Assembly: GCA_024399065.1 (NCBI GenBank)
Contig: JAKSIB010000014.1
Span: 1-64,000, forward strand
DNA: 64,000 bases
Source: Fibrobacter sp.
Lineage (GTDB): Bacteria; Fibrobacterota; Fibrobacteria; Fibrobacterales; Fibrobacteraceae
Direction: 5' to 3'
Made by a program: the position numbers and the translations under genes. This document shows positions 1 to 7,969 of the stretch, one piece after another. Each line of letters starts with the position of its first letter. Position 1 is the stretch's first letter. The notes below the pieces were generated by a model that did no database searches, was not told the DNA's origin, and worked only from the letters and a program-made list of their open reading frames with translations.

Positions 1-233
1 CCGCCGCCGGCTACACCGTATTTGGTGGCGAACACGCTCCCTACATCTGGTGGAAACTGCCCGAAGGCGAAAAGTCCTTCGACTTCTTCGATCGCCTCCT
101 TGGCACTTGCGAAGTTGTGGGTACCCCGGGTAGTGGCTTTGGCCCCTGCGGCGAAGGCTATTTCCGCCTGACCGCTTTTGGCGACCACGAACAGACCAAG
201 GTTGCCCTGAAGCGTATTAAGGAAAAACTTTAA
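1..233 (+). CDS. dapL: LL-diaminopimelate aminotransferase, C-terminal end (partial)
   Basis: Only the last 76 codons are present; the gene enters from the left edge in frame 3 and stops at TAA 231-233. The tail contains [10 protein letters not shown] and, near the end, [21 protein letters not shown]-type sequence, the hallmark C-terminus of the PLP-dependent DapL family, which converts tetrahydrodipicolinate to LL-diaminopimelate in one step for lysine and peptidoglycan synthesis. The active-site lysine region lies outside the window, so the call rests on the C-terminal signature alone. There is no terminator hairpin before the next promoter, eight bases downstream. Confidence 0.85.
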   Translation, partial: AAGYTVFGGEHAPYIWWKLPEGEKSFDFFDRLLGTCEVVGTPGSGFGPCGEGYFRLTAFGDHEQTKVALKRIKEKL

Positions 234-240
234 AAATAAG

Positions 241-269
241 TTGACTTAGAAAAAAACTTGTTTTACATT
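241..269 (+). promoter_or_regulatory. Putative sigma-70-type promoter of the NifA-like gene
   Basis: TTGACT (241-246), a 17-bp spacer and TACATT (264-269) lie 36 bp before the start codon at 305. This fits a housekeeping promoter. I see no sigma-54 GG-N10-GC element here. Confidence 0.5.
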
Positions 270-304
270 TTATGTAAAGTCAGATTCCGAACCAAGAGAC
301 TCCT

Positions 305-1825
305 ATGAAACAACCAATCGGCCCAGAAATTGCCGTAATCCAAAAGATCAGCGCTGCCATCATTCACGAAAGGAATGTGGAAAAGCTCCTCGACAATGTG
401 CTCTCCATTTTGGATACGGAACTCGGTATGCTCCGCGGCACCTTTACGCTGCGTTTCGGGGATACCCTGAAGATTGAATCCTCCCACGGGTTGGATGATG
501 CCGAAAAGCAGCTGGGCCAGTATCATATTGGTGAAGGTATTACGGGCCATGTGGCAGAAACTCGCCGCAGCCATGTGATTCCGGACCTGCGCAAGGATTC
601 CCGCTTTTTGAACCGCACTGGCTCCCGCAATTACGATAGCCAGGTGGCCTTCATTTGCGTGCCGCTGATTCACGATGAAGACCTCATCGGTACTCTTTCC
701 GTGGACCGCCCGGTGGATGGCGCTACGGACTTGGATCGCGACGTGGCACTGCTTGAAATTATTGCAAACATCACTGGTGATGCTGCCAACGAATGTATTG
801 AAATCCATGCAGAACAGGATGCGCTGCGCGAAGAAAACCGTAAGCTCCGTGACATGCTTTCCAACAATCCCTCCGACCTGGTGGGCAACTGCCGCGAAAT
901 GCAGATTGTCTACGAACAGGTTCGCCAAGTGGCTCCTTCCGATGCCACGGTGCTCATCCGCGGTGGAAGCGGTACGGGTAAGGAAATGATCGCCCGCGCC
1001 ATTGTGAACATGTCGGGTCGTAAGGACAAACCCTTCATTACCTTGAACTGCGCCGCCCTTCCCGAGAACTTGGTGGAAAGCGAACTTTTCGGTCACGAAA
1101 AGGGTGCGTTCACTGGTGCAGTGAACCGCAGAATTGGCCGTGCAGAGGCTGCAAATGGCGGAACCTTGTTCCTGGATGAAATTGGCGATCTCACCATGCA
1201 GACCCAGGTGAAGTTGCTCCGCTTCTTGCAGGAAAAGACTTTCAGCCGCGTGGGCAGTAACGAAGAACTTCATTCCGATGTTCGCTTCCTTGCTGCAACT
1301 AGCCGCAACCTTGAAGAATTGATGGAAAAGAAACTGTTCCGCGAAGACTTGTTCTACCGCCTGAACATTTTCCCGATTTCCATGCCGGACCTGGCAAAGC
1401 GCCAGAGCGACATTATCTTGCTGGCAGAACACTTCATCGAAAAGATGAACTTGCGCTACAACAAGAAGGTGGCTCGTTTGTCTACAACCGCCATCAACTT
1501 GCTCATGAGCTATCATTGGCCGGGTAACGTCCGTGAACTTGAAAACTGCATGGAACGTGCCGTGCTTACGGCAAGCGACGACTGCGTTCACAGCTACAAC
1601 TTGCCGCCTTCGTTACAGACAAGCTTGAGCACCGGTTCTGTGATTTCTGCAGAAATGAAGAGCGCTCCGCTGGACGTGATGATGAACAACTACGAACGTG
1701 AGCTGATCACCGAAGCCATCAAGCGCCACAACGGAAACCTTTCTGCTGCAGGCCGCGAACTTGGTGTCAGCCCCCGCATGATGAACTACCGCATGAACAA
1801 GCTGGGCATCAAGTCCGGAAAGTAA
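305..1825 (+). CDS. NifA-like sigma-54-dependent transcriptional activator (GAF-AAA+-Fis HTH)
   Basis: A 506-residue enhancer-binding protein. Residues ~20-175 form a GAF sensory domain. Residues ~195-430 form the AAA+ domain, with Walker A GGSGTGKE, the sigma-54 contact loop GAFTGA, Walker B GGTLFLDEIGD and the WPGNVREL motif. The C-terminal ~45 residues are a Fis-type helix-turn-helix ending SPRMMNYRMNKLGI, which is closer to NifA (TPRQVAYRI-type) than to NtrC. There is no response-regulator receiver domain. The family hydrolyses ATP to open sigma-54 promoters from upstream sites. No nif gene lies in the window, so the regulon is unknown. The following dyad (1876-1912) with its T-rich run may serve as terminator. 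Confidence 0.9.
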   Translation: MKQPIGPEIAVIQKISAAIIHERNVEKLLDNVLSILDTELGMLRGTFTLRFGDTLKIESSHGLDDAEKQLGQYHIGEGITGHVAETRRSHVIPDLRKDSRFLNRTGSRNYDSQVAFICVPLIHDEDLIGTLSVDRPVDGATDLDRDVALLEIIANITGDAANECIEIHAEQDALREENRKLRDMLSNNPSDLVGNCREMQIVYEQVRQVAPSDATVLIRGGSGTGKEMIARAIVNMSGRKDKPFITLNCAALPENLVESELFGHEKGAFTGAVNRRIGRAEAANGGTLFLDEIGDLTMQTQVKLLRFLQEKTFSRVGSNEELHSDVRFLAATSRNLEELMEKKLFREDLFYRLNIFPISMPDLAKRQSDIILLAEHFIEKMNLRYNKKVARLSTTAINLLMSYHWPGNVRELENCMERAVLTASDDCVHSYNLPPSLQTSLSTGSVISAEMKSAPLDVMMNNYERELITEAIKRHNGNLSAAGRELGVSPRMMNYRMNKLGIKSGK

Positions 1826-1875
1826 ATGCTTCTGAAAGCGGTATCTTGCTTTTGAAAGGTGCTTTTTGAAAATTG

Positions 1876-2103
1876 GGTTACTAAATCGCTAAAATTTGCT
1901 GGTTTAGTAACCTGTTTTTTATACAAATTAAACAGATTTGCTTCAAAACAGGCTGTTGTTTGTTGCAGTCGAAGAAAACAGGGTTACTAAATACTTTTGT
2001 TGAGCAGCTTTAGTAACCTCGAATGTTGTAAATAACATCGGTTTTGTTTGAATAAAGTAAATGTTGGGTTACTAAAGTTTTTGAAAAAACTCGTTTAGTA
2101 ACC
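1876..2103. repeat. Three dyads with identical 10-bp arms and identical 17-nt spacers
   Basis: The arm GGTTACTAAA occurs at 1876-1885, 1982-1991 and 2067-2076, each followed exactly 17 nt later by its perfect inverse complement TTTAGTAACC at 1903-1912, 2009-2018 and 2094-2103. Spacer sequences differ. Copies 1 and 3 are followed by T-rich runs; copy 2 is not. They occupy most of the 413-bp spacer between the NifA-like gene and nadE. I found no other copy in the window. They could be protein-binding sites, RNA hairpins or a small repeat family. Confidence 0.9.
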
Positions 2104-2226
2104 TTTTTTTGCGATTTTTATTTCCGGCTCTATTTCCGACTCTATTTTACGGCCCTCCAATATGGGCTTTGGGTGACTTTTGAGGTTGTAGCTCGTTCCA
2201 GGTAATGGATAATTTCAATTGTTTTT

Positions 2227-2238
2227 TATATTTAAAAC
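2227..2238 (+). promoter_or_regulatory. -10-like element immediately upstream of nadE (possible leaderless start)
   Basis: TATATTTA at 2227-2234 ends four bases before the ATG at 2239, and no Shine-Dalgarno sequence precedes it. If it is the -10 box, transcription starts at or beside the start codon. No good -35 is visible at 17 bp. Confidence 0.35.
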
Positions 2239-4290
2239 ATGTTCGGATTTTATCGATTTGCTTCTGTTTGCCCCAACCTGAAGGTTGCGGATACTGAGTT
2301 TAACACCGCCGAAATTATTCGCTGCGGCAAGATTGCCCAAAATGAGGGCGCCGCTGTGACGGTGTTCCCGGAACTTTGCATTACAGGCTACACCTGTAGC
2401 GACCTGTTCCACCAGGAACTTCTGCTGAAGAACTCCCTGCGTAGTCTGCGTGAAATTGCCGATGCCTTCAAGGATAGCGACATGGTGCTGGCCGTGGGCT
2501 TGCCCCTGCGTTTGCAGAGCCGCCTTTATAACTGCGCAGCTTTTGTGCAAAGCGGTAAACTGATTGCGGTGACTCCGAAAATTCATTTGCCCAACCAGCG
2601 TGAATTCTACGAAAAGAGACATTTCTCCAGCGGTCGCGACTTGTTGAAAGGCGCCGGCGTTTATAGTTCCGCTTGCGCATGTGGCGCCAACTATGGAGCC
2701 GTCCGCGCCGAAATCGATGGCTTTGGCGAAGTGCCAGTGACCAACTTCTTTACTGTTAAGGGCGAGGGCTCCGAGATCCGTTTTGGCGTGGAACTTTGCG
2801 AAGACCTTTGGACTCCTATGCCGCCCAGTGGTGAACTTGCCTTGGCTGGTGCCAACGTTATCTTGAACCTTTCTGCAAGCGATGCCTTGGTGGGGAAGGG
2901 GGATTACCGCCGCAACCTGGTCATGAACCAGTCTGCCCGTTGCATGGCAGCCTACGTCTATGCCTCCGCCGGCGTGCAGGAATCCACCACCGACATGGTG
3001 TTCAGCGGCCACCTGATGATTGCCGAAAACGGAACCATGCTGGCGGAAAACAAGAATTATGGTCGTGAATCCGAAATCATCTACGCCGATGTGGATGTGC
3101 AGCGCTTGAATATGCAGCGCCTTAGCGAAGGCTCTTTCCAGGATTACGATTCTACTGCAGCATTTGCCCGCGCCGCTTCCTTTGAAAACATCAAGGATAT
3201 CGATGTTTTGAAGCACCGCTATGTTTGTGCAACGCCTTTTGTGCCCGGAAACATTGAAACCCGCGATATTAACTGCAAGGAAATTTTCAATATCCAGTGC
3301 GCAGGCCTTGCCAAGCGTATGGAGGCTTCCCGTTCCAAGCGTGCTGTTGTGGGCTTGAGCGGCGGCCTGGATTCCACCCTTGCGCTGTTGGTTATTGCAG
3401 AAACGTTTAAGCTGCTCAAACGACCCGCTTCCGAAATTCTGGTGCTGACTATGCCCGGCTTTGGAACTACCAACCGCACCAAGAACAATGCGGTGGAAAT
3501 GGCAAACCTTTTGGGCGTTGAACTGCGCACCGTGTCCATCAAGGACGCCTGTATGCAGCACTTCAGCGACATCGGTCATGACCCTGCTGTGCTGAACGTA
3601 ACCTACGAAAATGTCCAGGCCCGCGAACGCACCCAGATTCTGATGGATGTGGCCAACAAGGAAGGCGGCATTGTGGTAGGTACCGGCGACCTTTCCGAAA
3701 TCGCTTTGGGCTGGAGCACCTACAATGCGGATCACATGTCCATGTACGCCGTGAACTGCGATATTCCCAAGACCTTGGTCCGTCACGTGGTGGCTTGGTA
3801 CGCTGACCGCGCCCGCAATTTCTTTGCCGCAGATGTAGCCGCTGGCTCCGCCGACGAGGCTGCTGCTTTCAAGTCCGCCGATGCGCTTTCCGCAGTGCTT
3901 CGCGACATCTTGGATACGCCGGTTTCTCCGGAACTTCTGCCTGCCGACGCCAACGGCCAGATTGCCCAGAAAACCGAATCCATCCTTGGCGCCTACGAAA
4001 TTCACGATTTCTATCTGTACCATTTTGCAAAGTACGGCGCAGAACCTGCAAAGATGCTGTTCCTGGCAAAGCACGCCTTCGCCGGTCTTTATCCCGACGA
4101 AGAACTGGAACGCTGCCTTACTTTGTTTGTACGCCGCTTCTTTACCCAGCAATTCAAGCGTAGCTGCATTCCCGATGGCCCCAAGGTGGGTACCATCAGC
4201 TTGTCTCCCCGCGCCGACTGGAGAATGCCTTCGGACGCAAGCTTCGGCGACTGGCTCACCAATTCCCTGAACGCAAGCTTTAGGGAATAG
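2239..4290 (+). CDS. nadE: Glutamine-dependent NAD+ synthetase
   Basis: A 683-residue two-domain enzyme that amidates nicotinic acid adenine dinucleotide to NAD+ using glutamine. The N-terminal nitrilase-type glutaminase (~1-290) shows its triad: Glu in FPELCITGY (residue 45), Lys in PKIHLPNQR and Cys in GVELCEDLW. The C-terminal synthetase domain (~340-683) has the PP-loop VVGLSGGLDSTLAL and later GTGDLSEIALGWSTY. Length matches the long glutamine-dependent form rather than the short ammonia-dependent one. The gene stands alone, with the dyad array upstream. No terminator hairpin is evident after it. Confidence 0.95.
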   Translation: MFGFYRFASVCPNLKVADTEFNTAEIIRCGKIAQNEGAAVTVFPELCITGYTCSDLFHQELLLKNSLRSLREIADAFKDSDMVLAVGLPLRLQSRLYNCAAFVQSGKLIAVTPKIHLPNQREFYEKRHFSSGRDLLKGAGVYSSACACGANYGAVRAEIDGFGEVPVTNFFTVKGEGSEIRFGVELCEDLWTPMPPSGELALAGANVILNLSASDALVGKGDYRRNLVMNQSARCMAAYVYASAGVQESTTDMVFSGHLMIAENGTMLAENKNYGRESEIIYADVDVQRLNMQRLSEGSFQDYDSTAAFARAASFENIKDIDVLKHRYVCATPFVPGNIETRDINCKEIFNIQCAGLAKRMEASRSKRAVVGLSGGLDSTLALLVIAETFKLLKRPASEILVLTMPGFGTTNRTKNNAVEMANLLGVELRTVSIKDACMQHFSDIGHDPAVLNVTYENVQARERTQILMDVANKEGGIVVGTGDLSEIALGWSTYNADHMSMYAVNCDIPKTLVRHVVAWYADRARNFFAADVAAGSADEAAAFKSADALSAVLRDILDTPVSPELLPADANGQIAQKTESILGAYEIHDFYLYHFAKYGAEPAKMLFLAKHAFAGLYPDEELERCLTLFVRRFFTQQFKRSCIPDGPKVGTISLSPRADWRMPSDASFGDWLTNSLNASFRE

Positions 4291-4404
4291 CTTGACAAAC
4301 GTTGTTGGAATTCCAGTCACGGGCAAGAACCTGTAAATTAAGTTATACTTAAAACGTAAATGTATGGTGCGAGTATGTAAATCTGGCCCGAGGAAGTAGA
4401 TTCG

Positions 4405-6429
4405 ATGAATGGAAAAATTTTTGGAAATAGTTTGGTTAAGTTTGGCTTTGTAGCTTTTGCCCTGGCTTTGGGCCTTGTGGCCTGTGGCGACGGAGGCTCT
4501 ACAAACGGACCGTCGAATAATCATGAGGGGGCAAATGTTTCTTCGGTTGAGTCTGAAGAAAATTTGCCCAGCTGTACAGAAAGCAGGGAAGGTTTCGTTA
4601 ACTTTATTAATGGGACAAAGGAAGGTTTTGTTTGCAAGAATCGTAGGTGGGATCATTACGATATGATTGCTGACGTTGAAGAAAATCTGCCTGGCTGTAC
4701 TGGCTCAAGAGAAGGCCTGTCAGCTTACCTTTATGAAGAAGACCGCGAGTTGAATTGCGTGGAAGGCTCCTGGGATGTTGTTGGCGAGGTTGCAAGCTCC
4801 TCTTCCAGTGTCACCCCGGGCACCGACCCGGGATCTAGCAGCTCTGTTGCAAGCAGTTCTTCTATGAAGGCTGTATGGGCCTACTTAAACCCCAAAATTG
4901 ACTACGGTGAGTTTACTGATGAACGCGACGGCCAGGTGTACAAGACAGTCACCATTGGCACCCAGACCTGGATGGCGGAGAATTTGAACTATCGTTACGT
5001 AGGTGTGAAGTACGATTACGATGGTTACACTTCCGACTCCACCAGCTGGTGCTATGATGACAAGGCTTCCAACTGCGACAAGTACGGTCGCCTTTATACC
5101 TGGAGCGCCGTGATGGACAGCGCAGCCCAGTTCAGCGTAAATGCAGGAACCAAATGCGGCTACGGTAAGACCTGTACCCCCAATAGCCCCCACCGCGGCA
5201 TTTGCCCAGAAGGCTGGCATGTGCCCACGAACGAGGGGTACAGCTCTCTGCTCACTTACATTTACATAGATGGATCCAGTTTTCCTGGATCGTTGAGATC
5301 CATGAACGGCTGGGGTGGCAGCGAAAATGGTACCGACATGTATGGGTTCTCGGCGCTCCCCGCCGGTTTCATGTGGAGCAGTGTCTCTTTCGAACTTCGG
5401 GGCGCCGTCACCTCCTTTTGGACAGCCTCTGAGGACTCTAGCTACAGAGCGTGGAGCCTGGGTCTAAATGTACCAAACTTCGATTTAGGCCAATCCGCCA
5501 AGGACTACGGTCGAAGTTTGCGTTGCCTCAAGGACTCAAGTTCCGTAACATCCTCTTCTTCTGTCGTAAGTAGTTCTTCCACCAGTGTTCCTGGCTCATC
5601 TTCCAGTGTCATCCCCGACTCCGATCGGGGATCTAGCAGCTCTTCTGCAAAGAGCAGCAGCTCTGTTGCGTCGTCCAGCTCCGCGAAGTCCTCGTCGTCG
5701 GTTGCAAGTAGTTCCTCCGCAAAGAGTAGCAGCTCTGTTGCAAGCAGTTCTTCTATGAAGGCTGCATGGGCCTACTTGAACCCAAATATTGACTACGGTG
5801 AGTTTACTGATGAACGCGACGGCCAAGTGTATAAAACAGTAAAAATTGGCTACCAAACCTGGATGGCGGAGAACCTGAATTACGCATACACCGGCGTGAA
5901 GTACAATTACGACAGTTACACCTCCGACTCCACCAGCTGGTGCTATGAAAATGAAGCTTCCAACTGCGACAAGTATGGTCGTCTTTACACCTGGAGCGCC
6001 GTGATGGACAGTGCTGCCCAGTTCAGCGTAAACGCAGGAACCAAATGCGGCTACGGTAAGACCTGTACCCCCAATAGCCCCCACCGCGGCATTTGCCCAG
6101 AAGGCTGGCATGTGCCCACGAACGAGGGGTACAGCTCTCTGCTCACTTACATTTACATAGATGGATCCAGTTTTCCTGGATCGTTGAGATCCATGAACGG
6201 CTGGGGTGGCAGCGAAAATGGTACCGACATGTATGGGTTCTCGGCGCTCCCCGCCGGTTTCATGTGGAGCAGTGTCTCTTTCGAACTTCGGGGCGCCGTC
6301 ACCTCCTTTTGGACAGCCTCTGAGGACTCTAGCTACAGAGCGTGGAGCCTGGGTCTAAATGCACCAAACTTTGATTTAGGCCAATCCGCCAAGGACCTCG
6401 GTCGAAGTTTGCGTTGCCTCAAGGACTAA
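4405..6429 (+). CDS. FISUMP-domain lipoprotein with two near-identical domains
   Basis: A 674-residue exported lipoprotein with lipobox LGLVAC near residue 27. Residues ~50-130 hold two short repeats built around NLPxCTxSREG. Ser-rich linkers separate two Fibrobacter succinogenes major paralogous domains (TIGR02145 type) at ~154-377 and ~451-674. Each has WMAENLNY, NCDKYGRLYTW, GICPEGWHVP and a terminal RSLRCLKD. The second Ser linker (~378-450) is built from SSSSVASSSSAK-like units. The function of FISUMP proteins is not established; lipid anchoring and Ser linkers suggest a surface or periplasmic role. GAGGAA precedes the ATG. The two domains share a 328-bp tract with no base difference. 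Confidence 0.9.
   Translation: MNGKIFGNSLVKFGFVAFALALGLVACGDGGSTNGPSNNHEGANVSSVESEENLPSCTESREGFVNFINGTKEGFVCKNRRWDHYDMIADVEENLPGCTGSREGLSAYLYEEDRELNCVEGSWDVVGEVASSSSSVTPGTDPGSSSSVASSSSMKAVWAYLNPKIDYGEFTDERDGQVYKTVTIGTQTWMAENLNYRYVGVKYDYDGYTSDSTSWCYDDKASNCDKYGRLYTWSAVMDSAAQFSVNAGTKCGYGKTCTPNSPHRGICPEGWHVPTNEGYSSLLTYIYIDGSSFPGSLRSMNGWGGSENGTDMYGFSALPAGFMWSSVSFELRGAVTSFWTASEDSSYRAWSLGLNVPNFDLGQSAKDYGRSLRCLKDSSSVTSSSSVVSSSSTSVPGSSSSVIPDSDRGSSSSSAKSSSSVASSSSAKSSSSVASSSSAKSSSSVASSSSMKAAWAYLNPNIDYGEFTDERDGQVYKTVKIGYQTWMAENLNYAYTGVKYNYDSYTSDSTSWCYENEASNCDKYGRLYTWSAVMDSAAQFSVNAGTKCGYGKTCTPNSPHRGICPEGWHVPTNEGYSSLLTYIYIDGSSFPGSLRSMNGWGGSENGTDMYGFSALPAGFMWSSVSFELRGAVTSFWTASEDSSYRAWSLGLNAPNFDLGQSAKDLGRSLRCLKD
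5143..6361 (+). repeat. Internal direct duplication with a 328-bp perfectly identical tract
   Basis: Bases 5143-5470 and 6034-6361 are identical at an offset of 891 bp, bounded by single mismatches at 5142/6033 and 5471/6362. Outside this tract the duplicated domains differ at many synonymous and some non-synonymous sites, for example the YRYVGVKYDYDG versus YAYTGVKYNYDS region. Confidence 0.95.
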
Positions 6430-6493
6430 CGCGATTGTGAGTATAACCCAAAAATCGCTGAAGAAAATCAAAATACATCCAACATGGAATATG

Positions 6494-6522
6494 GAAAAGG
6501 CTCCCAAAGGGGCCTTTCTGTA
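6494..6522 (+). terminator. Terminator-like hairpin after the FISUMP gene
   Basis: AAAGGC(T)CC pairs with GG(GG)CCTTT across a short loop, followed by a modest T-rich stretch. Confidence 0.6.
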
Positions 6523-6603
6523 TTTGTAAAGAATTTTTGAATTGTCCGACTTATTGGCGGATTCATAGAATTCAAAATAGGTTGATTTGAAAAGGAGGTT
6601 GGT

Positions 6604-7857
6604 ATGAAAAAGATTGTTCTACTGTTGACTTTGTTGGTGGTGGCTTCCTTTGCTGATAAATATGATGAAGCCGCATATTTACTGGCGGAGGGGAGTAAGT
6701 TACATGATTCTGGACGCTATGACGAGGCAATTGCCAAATATAAGGAAGCTGATAAGCTAACTCCTAATGACGCGTTTATTTTGTACGAAATTTCATTTAG
6801 CAACTACGCAAAGAAAAACTACAAGGACGCCGCAGAGTACGGAAAGCAGGCCTTGTCAGCAAATAATGATCCCATTTTCGATGGTCAGATTATTGGCATG
6901 CTGGGTTCCATTTACGACTTGATGGGCGACCAGAAAACAGCCCTTAAGTATTTCGATGATGGATACTCTCGTTCTCCTTGGAACTATATGCTGTCTTATA
7001 ACGCAGGTGTTACTTGCAACAGTGTGAAAAATGATAGCCTGGCTCGGGTGTGGTTTCTGAGAAGTGCAGAAAATACTAAAACACATGAGACGACTTACGC
7101 CTCCTTGATGCAGAACAGCGCTAAACTTGGCCTATGGATAGACTTGTTTGCCTACGGTCTTTATACCAAGTTTATTACTCAGAAAACTGAAATTAAGCAG
7201 CAGACTGTAAAGCTTTTGCATCGAATTCCTAAAAATATGGTGTCAATGGACAGTGTAGGAAAAGATGGGAAAAAACACATTTCCATTAATTTGAATCCAT
7301 CTAATGGATCTGATGTCCACATGGCTTTTATGCTGACAATTGCTACTACTATTGCTGCTGATTCTGTGGGAAATCATCGTCTGTACGAACCTGATTCTAA
7401 TGGGGAACAACAGTTCCATTTCATGACCACCACTTCCGCCACTGCCATCAAGATCTTTTCGGAATTCGAACAGAAGGATTACGATAGCCCGTTGCAGTCT
7501 TTCTACAAGGGCTTGGCAAAGGAAAAACTTATTGACGCCTTTGTCAATCTTTGTTTTGCAGATGTGGACCGTCCTAGCTTTGCCCAGTGGCGCCTGAAGA
7601 ACGATGAGGATGCTCAGCGCTTCTTTACTTGGTATAACGAAACCTATTTGCCGGAAGCTAGCAAAAAAAATAAGGAAGCCTATGAAAAAGCTGTGGCTGA
7701 GTCGAAGGCTTTGAAGGACGCAGAAAAAGCAGCGCAAGGAAAGACGGAAAAACCCGTTCCTTTAAAACCTCCTGCAAAAAATACTAATGGGAAGCCTAAG
7801 GGAAAGTATGTTCCTTCCACCAACGCACCTCCCAGAAGTCCTGCTACACGAGGCTAA
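6604..7857 (+). CDS. Exported TPR-repeat protein of unknown function
   Basis: A 417-residue protein with a cleavable signal peptide (MKKIVLLLTLLVVASFA). Residues ~20-175 contain about four tetratricopeptide-like helices, e.g. AYLLAEGSKLHDSGRYDEAI and ALKYFDDGYSRSPWNYML. The rest has no motif I recognise, and the last ~60 residues are Lys/Pro-rich and probably disordered. A strong Shine-Dalgarno, AGGAGG at 6593-6598, fixes the ATG, and TTGTCC/TAGAAT (6542-6571, 18-bp spacer) is a candidate promoter. TPRs suggest a protein-binding role in the periplasm. It is flanked by terminators on both sides, so it is probably monocistronic. Confidence 0.8.
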   Translation: MKKIVLLLTLLVVASFADKYDEAAYLLAEGSKLHDSGRYDEAIAKYKEADKLTPNDAFILYEISFSNYAKKNYKDAAEYGKQALSANNDPIFDGQIIGMLGSIYDLMGDQKTALKYFDDGYSRSPWNYMLSYNAGVTCNSVKNDSLARVWFLRSAENTKTHETTYASLMQNSAKLGLWIDLFAYGLYTKFITQKTEIKQQTVKLLHRIPKNMVSMDSVGKDGKKHISINLNPSNGSDVHMAFMLTIATTIAADSVGNHRLYEPDSNGEQQFHFMTTTSATAIKIFSEFEQKDYDSPLQSFYKGLAKEKLIDAFVNLCFADVDRPSFAQWRLKNDEDAQRFFTWYNETYLPEASKKNKEAYEKAVAESKALKDAEKAAQGKTEKPVPLKPPAKNTNGKPKGKYVPSTNAPPRSPATRG

Positions 7858-7880
7858 ATTACCCGTGGGTAGATAAAAGA

Positions 7881-7918
7881 AAAATCCCGGCGTTCACGCA
7901 GAAACGTCGGGATTTTTT
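7881..7918. terminator. Bidirectional terminator between the TPR gene and parC
   Basis: AATCCCGGCGTT pairs with AACGTCGGGATT, followed by TTTTTT on the plus strand; it sits between convergent genes. Confidence 0.85.
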
Positions 7919-7969
7919 GTTTAAGGGGTATGCTGGGATTGTCGCGGAACTGGTCCGCGACGTTCCTAG

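Noticed and set aside
305-1825. Evidence for a nitrogen-fixation locus
   Set aside because: The regulator is NifA-like, but no nif structural gene or sigma-54 promoter is visible in the window.
1876-2103. Integron attC-like sites
   Set aside because: The arms are perfect and identical, without the imperfect pairing and GTTRRRY/RYYYAAC core organisation of attC, and no integrase or cassette is nearby.
2215-4656. 813-codon minus-strand open frame opposite nadE, and similar long antisense frames opposite pnp, HD-GYP, PL1, GH5 and both tandem GH43 genes
   Set aside because: They mirror the codon bias of well-identified plus-strand genes, have no domain signatures and no ribosome sites; they are shadows.
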